In this document: positions 47,501-57,960 of the stretch, piece after piece
Position numbering within the stretch: position 1 is the first letter of the stretch
Layout: each line of letters starts with the position of its first letter
Source of the DNA: Agelas oroides
Taxonomy: Eukaryota; Porifera; Demospongiae; Agelasida; Agelasidae
Reading direction: 5' to 3'
DNA length: 64,000 nucleotides
Assembly: GCA_949130485.1 (NCBI GenBank)
Contig: OX422191.1
Location: 5,953,754 to 6,017,753, forward strand
Translations under genes and position numbers: made by a program
Notes under the pieces: model-generated
The model's input: only the letters and a program-made list of their open reading frames with translations
The model's database searches: none
Told to the model about the DNA's origin: nothing

Positions 47501-50500
47501 TCCGAGGGCTTTGCTGCAGGTATACAGCTGGGGAAACATAAAATACATCTAAAGGTGACCCTTTAGCGGAATTGCATAGATTAACTGTCCTCCATTGCAT
47601 ATCATTTGTTGATACAAGTGTCACAGTGAGCCTGTTAGATAAAGACACATTTCCATAGCAGTGTTGTGTGAGGTTAGCAGCGTTGCTACTGGAAACTGCT
47701 TCATTTTTCAAGTGACAACTGACTATGTATTGGTATGTATTAGCTAGAAAGTTTTACTACAGAATATAGTAGAATAAGTGTATGGGTGGTCGAATATATA
47801 GAGATAACATAGTTCCTGCCTGAATGCAACTGCATTCTGTTAACCATACCAGTCAAAGTTGTTTTTGATGAACATGAGTGCCCTGTTGATGAAGTTGCCC
47901 AGGTTGTTAAGCAGCTCTGAGTTGTTCTTCATTGTGAAGTCGGACCAACTGAAAGCACTATCCTGGAGAACCATGAGAACTTGCGTCACAATACTGTGTT
48001 CTCTATGTACCAGACCACAGCTCAACTTGAAAGGGTAAGTAAATATTTAAATTGTAGGCAATGCTCACTGTGAATACAGTTCGGCACTTTCACTGCATGT
48101 ATCTTATACGGGTAAGTAATATGCAGTTCATAAAGGACACCTTACACTCAGGACACTTGGTGAGTTTTGCTTTGCACGAGCTACCATTGCGTGGAAACAA
48201 AAGTTATCATCTAATGACACTACCTGTCTTATCCTAGCCCTCAACAAAGTATGCAAGCTATTCTTTCCGATTGTCTCTCCTAACTTTTTATTCAACACCC
48301 GACTGCTCTACTGGCTGCATGAACTATCAGTGAAGCTCATGAAAAGCTAACTTACACGCAGAGATCTGTGCTAACAGTTATAAGCTGGCTTTACCTACAA
48401 GTTGGTTAATGTAAACAATAGCAAACAAATGATGGCATGTCTATTCCTGTGTATGTAAGACTAAATAACAGCCTGTTTTCAAATACAGCTCATTTGTTTA
48501 TCACTGTTGTGGAGTGACTGTCAGTGAAGAAGACACATACTATGCTTCCCAAATGGTACGAACCTGTGTCTCGGGCCGAACAAACAGCAAGTAGAACCTA
48601 TACATATCTGCAGGGATTCCTGTCTCCATTGCATCACTTCCAAATACACCCACCCCTCGACTCTTGGAGAATTTGCCTTCCTCATAGTTCAGGTATTCTG
48701 AAGGATACACAAAAAACACATCTTAACAACTTTAAGTGTGTGCCTTTCGTATACACGGGTAAGGAACCAGTTTTATCTTCTGCACCTTCATAGGAAACCT
48801 TATACCACAACCACTATGCTACGTATCTTCTATGTCTGTTCATAATTTACTTGTGTCATCAATCATCAGTAAGTTACACAATTGCGTCTTGCACTTTGAG
48901 CTTTCGCTATTTTGGTATCTATTGGTGACCTTTACTTTTTAAGAACAAATCAGAAAAATAAATTCTGGTTTACTTGTATAAAAAAACTACGTCCCTCACA
49001 ACAAATCCGGTAAAATGAAATAGTCCTAAGTGGTACTTTGATGTGTTGGATCGTCTGGTTTGAGCAACTTCAGAGTAAACTGTGGAGTTTTGGTGGACTT
49101 CCTAGCTGTTACAAGTAAAAGTTTTGGTGGACTTCCTAGCTGTTACAAGTAAAAGTTTTGGTGGACTTCCTAGCTGTTACAAGTAAAAGTTTTGGTGGAC
49201 TTCCTAGCTGTTACAAGTAAAAGTGAAAGCACTCCCTATAGAAAACATTGCCCCTCATCTAATGTCGTAAACACTTTCTCACAGGCGGGTGGGGTGACAG
49301 GAGTGACAAAACTGGTTATATTGCGATGCACATAAGTTTTGTGTACACTGGGTGGCTTTTGTATATACTGTAGATTGGGAGTATTTTGCTGTTAAAATAA
49401 TTTCAAGGTCGAAACCAACAACAAAATTTAACACACGAATAAAAAAATAAAATTTATGCGCCAATAGTCAATGAATGTGTGCGCACACGTCCACACCCCT
49501 TAAGGTAAATGTCCGATTGACTACTACTTCTGACAGCTATAGCACTACAGCGAGCGATACCTAGCTCTCCCGATACCTGGCAGTAGACTAAATGTGAGGA
49601 ACGCTCCAGGCGTTCGTCCATATTGTAACTGTCAGCCGCAAAAAAATCGTGGATCAAACGAAACTGTGAAAATTTAATACCACGAAAATTTTATATGCGA
49701 ATTATTTTTAACATATAAATTTCCCGATCTACGGTAGTCTTACTAGCTATACCTATCAGCCGTCAAACTTCCACTCAAACGAGGGGGATTAATATGTTTC
49801 ATAAAGTTCAGAGGCCCAGTACAAGACAACTATAAAACACTCTTCTTTTTCTGAGCAGGAGCCTGAGGGGATTCCTCCAGTTCAGGGCACTGTCACTTGT
49901 ATATGATGAGCTTCCATCATGTGATGAAGTCGCTCCACTTTGTTGAGGATACAGTTGTAGGACCGCTCAAGTGCGTTGAACTGTTGTGAGTGGACTCCCT
50001 GCCCTGCTCTCCAAGAAACCCGAACCCAGTTCTATACTTTTTGATCCAAGTGAGTGTGTGGTCCTCTAAGAAGTGCATTTTGGGTAATGTTGTGGCCTCA
50101 GGAAAGGTGGAACGATAGGATGATAGCAATAGCAGCAACTGCATATAAACGTTGACGTAGTAGCAGTTTAAGCAAGTGTGAGTATTGTACATATGTGTAA
50201 TTGATTCCCTAAACTTCAGCATCTGTGCTAGTCAGTCATTCTGCACTGTTGTACATTTGATGGCAGTCTGAGAATAGCCCTAATGACTTTCTCGTGCATT
50301 GTGCAGATTGAATGTGCAGTGGCTGTAAAGGGTGGACAGGATTGCTGTGCAAAGACGAAAGGTGCTGTGGAAAGTGCATGGACATTCTCTGGCTGTAGAT
50401 GGAAAAAGGGTCAGCAGATTTTGAATATCTGAGCATGATTGTAGTTGCTCACCTTTAGACACTTGTGCACATGACTGCCAATAAATGTCCCCCATAATAG

Positions 50501-53500
50501 GCCTGTCTGTGGACATTCATTGGCTCCAAGTGCCTTGTCAAGGGAGCAGACAAAAGGACCCTCACTCATCTCAAAACCCTTGTTGCAGAAGTCCCATAGT
50601 TGAATGGTTCTGGAATCCTGAGTAAGTATTCCAATTTTCGTACTTACATGTATGTAGCACCATCGGTGGTTTTATTGCATTACTCACTACGTATTTCCTG
50701 CTGTCTGCTCTTGACTCTGGTAAACTCCTCTGTGACTATTCTGAATGGCCCACTAGACTCAGGATCTTATGAACTTAGAACCATTACCTGTCCTCCTGTC
50801 ACAAGATCCACAATATTCTCTTCCGGTGACTCAGCTAGCATACACTTCACCAAACTGGTGGCAACCCTTCTCTCAATTGCTGTGGTTGGAGGGTGTGGAC
50901 TCTGCGAAAGCAGTTGTCCAACTGTTGGGTCAGGTGGAAGCTGAAGATGCTGTCGGCAACCTGATGCGAGATGATCAGTAAGGTTCTGCAGCTGCATGTA
51001 TTGCTGGCATATCAGCTTCACCACTACCTCAGGAGGACTCTGTACATTGTCAAAGCCATGTTCATGGTGACTACTACAGCCAGGGCACACACCACTACCA
51101 CCCTTCATGTGTGCTACAAAGCAACCCACGCTGACCATTTAGCCACACAAGATCAGCTGAATTGGACAAGTCAGAATGTTTGTACAGCTAGGATACTGGA
51201 AGTCAGCCGGGGAGATGTTGGATGTTGCTGTGTGAAACCGAGATGGATACAATGGTTGTACTACCCGAAAACTGGCGGGTGCGATGGTATCAAGGTGCTT
51301 CCAGACTGTGTGCGTGCTGTTGTCCCCTGGGTGACCATGGTTTTTCCTCTCCTTTCAGGGCCTTCCACCCACTGACTGTTGACTGGACATTTCATACATG
51401 TCACAGCTATTTCCAGAATGGCTTGTCCACATGAACGTAGTGACAGAGCTTTTGTACAAGGTTGCCTTAGCTTTTGCGTCACTAATGCGGCCTGCCCTCT
51501 GGAAGCACGGTGAACAAAATTGACTTGGATGGATGTCAGGATCGTCATTTATGTAGTCGATACTGTATGCTTCCCTAAGCAAATCCCTGTAATCAGAGCA
51601 TCTTCTCCTGCATTTGAATCTATGTAGTGACTTTGCACGGACTCTGCAATGTTTAGCCCCTTCTTGAGTTCTGTTTACGTGTTATAAAATTACCCTAATA
51701 ATCACTTGGAGAGAACCTTGTTAAAAAAACCCATTACAACTCAATTTCTGTATTTATGTTAAATAATAGAGAATTAAATGTAGTACGTGGCTAGCGTTTG
51801 CGTTGTGAACGGCGTGCCGTACAGACGTTAACCTGCCGTCACGAGCTCTCTGTGCTGTCACATGTCGCGTACTGAACTATTCTATTAGTAGCCCATCCCA
51901 ATTGGCACCGAACGCAATAATTAAATATGCAACTGGCTTGAAAAGTGCAAAATGCAAACATTAAACTCCGCAATTAAAACCGGTCCATAGCCAAACACAA
52001 TAGCTGCCATGTGCTGTTACCCCTACCCATCTTTGTCTATCCTACAGAACCTTGGGTAGTGCCAATTGGTGTCAATAGTTGGTTGTCAAATGCAATATAT
52101 GTCCACATACCAGTGGAGCTGATGTGGTCGAGGAGGGTGTAGTTATCCTCTGCTCCTAGCAGAGAACAAGGAAAGATGACTGTGTGGAAGGGAACATTGT
52201 CTTTGGCCATGAACTGGTAGAGTTGCACCTCCTTGGGGTTCTTCCACCATTGCTCCCACTGTTCTGTGTAACATGCTGTGATTGACAGGTAGCTGGAGGG
52301 AAGAGCAACATAATATAAACCACATCTTTCTTCGACAAATGCAGGCTACAACTTGGTTTCAGGGATAGTGGTTTCTGCCAAGAATGTGCAAGTGTCAGTA
52401 GTTATGATGCACCTTCTGGCCTTAGCCTTGTTCCCAGGCTCTCCCCGCACGCTAACGAAAAATCGAAAGGAAAGGAGGGAGCCTGGTAAAATTTATCACA
52501 TGAGAATTGTCATAGGTAGAGAGAACTTAATTACAAGTGGGCGAACGAAGGAACTCGTCCACGTTTTATGGACAGAAAATACTTGTTCCAGTGCGAAAGC
52601 TTTATGGCTGACACAACGGGAATAGGCAGCACTACGCAACAGTACGGCAAGCTATGGTGCGCGTATTCAGAGCGTACATTCGAAAATCACGCTAACTTAC
52701 TCGCCTACCTAGGCAAACTGACCGCATATACCCCAGAGAATGGCTTTCATGGTGCTATTAAACACCAAGGTGGCCCAGAATGGCTTTCAGGGCGCTATTA
52801 AACACCAAGGTGGTCCTTTCCTAGGCTTTGCTCAAGTCTTCTCTGCCATTATCGTTCGAAAAAAACCCCCTGCCAGAATGGGCTCCCACTGAAACGCGGC
52901 TACGTGTACTGTCGATTATCGATCAATATGCAATTACGTGCATGGGCACATCGACAATCTGCCTATGCTCAATTAAGTCCTCGCTACCTTCTCTCTACCC
53001 TCTACGTCACTCACATGATAAACTATTCCAGGCCCTCTCCACCTTTTCCGTACTGCAAGCGATGGAAAGCTGGGCGGGACCTGGGAACGAGGCTATTCTG
53101 GCCTATTGTTTCAATAAACCACTCAGTCTACACACAGACCTCGTAATTTATTCCATCAGTGTTAACTGCGTGACATCATCAAATTTTGTATGAATAAGTA
53201 ATGAGCTCAATGCACAGTCAACTTTCAAGTGAAACAAACCCCTCCCACACAAAGCGTGTGAGCTCTTTCACGTGGTTAAGAAAAGTAACTGAAGCTGCAG
53301 TCCCTTGGGTAGCGTATGGCACAAACCCGGTGAAAATCGGTGGTTCAGTTGCTGAGTTGCATCTTCACGAGCGGCCCTCGTTTTAAATGGAGTTGTGGGC
53401 CCACTCTAGACGAAGGAGAAGTTTTGTCATAGGTAAAATAAGAGAGTCATTTATGGAGCTCCAGGCTTCTACTTGGTGGCCCATGTGAAGAATTTTTTGA

Positions 53501-56500
53501 TGGCGCCTATGCCCTGTTCAAGTCGGCACCTTCACGCGCAAATCAATGGGTTTACTACATTATATATACTAAGTTAAGTTGTACACCTATGTAGTGTACC
53601 GTTAAGAATGAGAACAAAAGAGCACAACTATATAACTGATAGTTATGGCACTAAGGTAGAGAAGTAACTTACAATGTATCACTGACTACTATTCTGAAGT
53701 TTTATATTTTTTAGGAGGTGGTTTCTTAGCTACTAAAGGAGGGCACACGGTTAGGTGGTGTTGGCGTACAATAGCTTCAATCCTTTTCACCCGATTGGGC
53801 ATGTTCATATAGTGCTTTTCCAACTGGTTGATGGAATTGCAAATTGATTCGGCACCCTGCTCCCCCATAAAGCCAAATCCTGCGTGCCATCTTTGTAAGA
53901 ATGGGACGGTGTGCTCTTCTAGCATGTGCATCTTTGGAGTTATAGTGGCAGCTAGAAAGTGTGTCCGGTAAAAGGTTGTGTTGAGTTCATTCATGTTTCA
54001 CTCACCTAGGCAATCAATCTCTTTGTCTTTGAAAACTCGGCAGCTGTCATAGATGTGATGGCAACAAGCAAACAGCTTTAGGGTTTGCTCAAACATGGCA
54101 GCAATCTCTTCTGACTCAGGGATGAGGTCAGGACATATTGACCGTGCGGTCATCACTACTGACTGACACAATGTTTTAGCATTGAACTCCTATGGACAGA
54201 TATGAGCATGTATGTTGTTGTATGCTAAAAAGTCACTTACTTTCAGGCTAGTATGGACGTGGTTCCCGACAAATGTACCTCTGTAGTAGGCTTGTCAGTG
54301 TACATTAAAGGAGTCTAATGCTTTGTCAAGGCCCTCGACAAAAGGACCTTGGCTCTTACAAACTCCTTTTGCACATCCTTGTTGATTCGTGTCAGCTCCT
54401 TCCTCTGTGTGTACATAATTTATAAAGACATTGTCACACTATGTTCTGAAGCAACTGCTTTTAATACTTACTATCTCGTTAATCCTCTTCTCTGTGTTAA
54501 GCTTTTGTTGACAGGCTGCCTGGAGTCCTGGGTTTTGCTGGGGATCAGGAAGGTTCAGTGCCAAGTAAGTGATGACCTGGTTGATGGTATTAAGCAGGTT
54601 CGTAAGTTGGTCTTTCTCTTCTTGTAGGGATGTACGCCTGTGTAAACTGCTAGCATAGGTGGCGAAAGTGGTTCTGTCATCCGGCTATACAATGTTACGC
54701 TTCACAACCTCAAGATCTAAACAGTGGCACTCATCTTCCAGTAGTGAAAACAGCCGGAAAAAGGTGATGTGCAACCCAGGTAGGCAGACCTGCAATTTTG
54801 AAGCATGTTAATGTTGTTTATTTCAATCTACTTTACCTGGTGCAGTGGGATATCAAAAAAATGTGGCTGAATGATGATGTTGAATAGCTTTGCCTTCTGA
54901 ATATCCCCTTGTCCATCTGTCATAAATCGATGGTGGTCTGATCGTATGCCATTCAGGTCTCTCAGTTGAGCACTGAGACGAGTTTCGGGAGGCTTTTTCA
55001 TCTCATAACTTGTGATGAGGCACGAAAGGCAGCAGTGATGACCTGGCACATGAATAGCCTTATTTTATTAGAGTAATTCCCAAAGATTATATGTTCTTAC
55101 CACTAGCTCCTGAAAGCCCATACATTCGGCAGAGAAATTCGTAGTCGCCTGAGAGGAAAACGTCCCTATTTGAATGAGTACACCATTTTGCTAATGAGCA
55201 CTAAATAGAGAAATATGTGACCCATGTTTTTTTATGGTTTGATGAAAGCACAGCAACCCACTTCATTTTCTCCTTTTAGTCCTCACTCTTCAATGGAAAA
55301 GTGTGATCAATTATAGACCTTTTTACCTCCAAGTTAAACTCTCTATCCTGTTGACCTGCTCTTGATAGCGATCGAGAGCAACATGCAGGTTGGTGATGGT
55401 ATCGCCAGCTTGGAATGCTGCAAAGATGCAGGTATTCTTGACAGAATTAGGGGTCTTGAGGTTGCAGATCTGGAAGGACATCTTCATGGATGACCCCCCT
55501 TTGTCCCCACCAAGCTTGATCCATATCTGCCCAGGGGGATCACACCTTTGTGTGATATCAGACAACCTTCCCTGGTAAGTTTGAGAAAGGTATTTTGTGT
55601 AATTCTATATACGATACAAAGATGAATGGACAACTACCTGTTGTTCTGTTCCAGGAGCTGGAAAATCTTCCCAGAGAGGTCTGGGACATACACAAGTGGA
55701 GCAGGTCGGAGCTCCTCCTTGCCACAACTCTCCATTGGAAAGGAAAAAAGGGCAGCTTCAGATGCAAGATTGCTACCAACCAGCTCCTTTGACAGGGCCC
55801 TTTGCTTCCTCTCGCTAGCAATGCTCACTCCCTATGCTTTCACCCACCTAATCCAAGAATACACAGGTATGTCACACCTGTTTAGATTAGTGCTACTTAT
55901 GTTATGCAACCTTCTGAGAGTTTGGATCTCATTCCAAGGAATCCCGAGGTCAGCCTTCAATCCTTCGTCAACAGGTATTTGCACTTGGAGAGGTTTTGAC
56001 TGCAAAAGTAGCTGCCGTCTTTCATTGTCACCTAGGATGTCAACCTCATTTTGGAGCTGCTCTATGTGTGCTCCACCGCTCACCACCTGCCGGATGCTAC
56101 TAATCTCTTCACTTCTTCAATGACGTGTCCTTCGGCTGGCCATTTGGGAGTCAACACGTGGAGTGGTGACACGAACCATCGCAAAATTCTAAGGAGGTAA
56201 ATAATTTTTGTGATGTGGTTTTAATTATGAGTTATTGGCGTATCTTACCTGCCCTTTCGTTGCACATCTAACTACAGATCCAGTAGTTGGAGCAACCCTC
56301 TGTGCTAAAATACCAACTGTTTGTATCTCCATGGGGGTTGGAGAGGAAGTTGACGCACCTTCCCAAAGCTGCCGTACTGTAACTTTGGAGATGAGGGTGG
56401 GTTGAACATTTTCACACGCTGAAAGGACATGTGTGCGTAAGTGCTGCACCTCTCACAATTTACCAGCAGTGTGGCATGCAGTTTCAGCACCACTTCTGAT

Positions 56501-57913
56501 GGCTTCTGGAGTGACTCAAGTGATAACTTGTGGGATGGATCTCCACATGGGCAGCACCAGCTGTCATTGTCAATGCAACCCCTGAGACAAGTCGAACACA
56601 TGAGATGGTGGTGGTATTGGCTGGTCAACAATGTGTTGACACAGCCTGCATTGGAGATGCGCGAGAGAAACAGATGCCGCAGAAAATCTGGAGATGTAAA
56701 ACTTTGAGTTGACCATGTAGCTTATCTAACTACGCGCTATGTCTCGAATGAAACACCAGTGTGCTACAATTCATAGTTTACACAAGCTGTACTATTAGTT
56801 GTCTTGTATTCGCTATTAAGGTAAAATAACATGTATGAGAAGCCCAAGGTCTGAGTGTAGACTGAGTATTACCAGTGTGAATGTAGAACATTGTAGGGTG
56901 AGCCTGAGCAACTAAGACTTCACCAGTTTTATTACCAGGTTACAGCATACAGGTCATGCATGTCTGCAGCTACGTAGCAGGGATTAAGTCTAGACTCCTG
57001 CTAACCTCTACTGACTCTGAACATACTGCCTGGCTTGTCATGCATAGTTCCTATACAAATAGAAGAGGCTTCAAAAACGGTTGCTATGGATGATAAAAAC
57101 ACCGTCAGCTATTCAACTCCGACAATCAAAGAATCTCTGCTGCCTTCTGCATTCTGTAAGCAGCTAGGTTTGTCCTCATAACTTCCAGCCCTTGTACAGT
57201 AAATGTTTACGCTCCAACTGCTCCTCCCAAGCGTCTCTCCTTGGTGTCTTTGCCTACACTACTCGTGATGGAAAGTAGTTTACAGAGCAGAAATGTTACT
57301 TATTGTCCGCACGCAGTGTGCGGTTGCATTAAATTACAGTCTAAATAGACATACGAAATATGCATGACAGATAATAATATACCGTAGACTCTGGTTAATA
57401 AGCGCATGTGCTTATAAGTGTAAGTGGTAAGCCAATATGCGCCTAATAGAGGATATGCGCTAAATAAGGGATGCAATGAAAGCCACACCCTACAGGTGGG
57501 CATGAGTGCGCAGTAGATTGGCAAGTATCGATGTAAAATCAGAAGGCTCCACCCTCCTCGAAGAGACCGTGATTCACAGCCATCGTGTATTCAAGGAGAT
57601 ATGCGGGGGTCTATGCATCCTACGGGAGATATTAGTAGTGCCTAGTAGTCCAGTCGTAAGCTGCAAAGGATGTGGCTTGTGACTTTGTGTTAGCCAGAAG
57701 CGGGGAAAAAACCTGTGTAGCTCTTCTTTCTTTGACTTCAGAGTGTGCTGTGTGTTCTTGATGCCATACTTTTCACTTGATCTCTCACCACCAGCGTGTA
57801 CTCTATTTAATGCACATGCGTTTAATAAATAATGCCATGTACCAGGAAGGAAGCATGTGCCTAATAAATAAAATGCGCCTAATAGCAAGGTGCGCCTAAT
57901 AACCAGAGTTTAC

Positions 57914-57960
<47 letters not shown>

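Noticed and set aside
47514..47525. Alternative 3' splice site for the methionyl-tRNA synthetase exon at 47513
   Set aside because: Using the outer AG (cccCAG) leads to an in-frame stop with the upstream phase; the inner TGCAG preserves the frame.
49086..49221. Four 34-bp direct repeats as a CRISPR-like array
   Set aside because: There are no spacers between units and the context is an animal intron.
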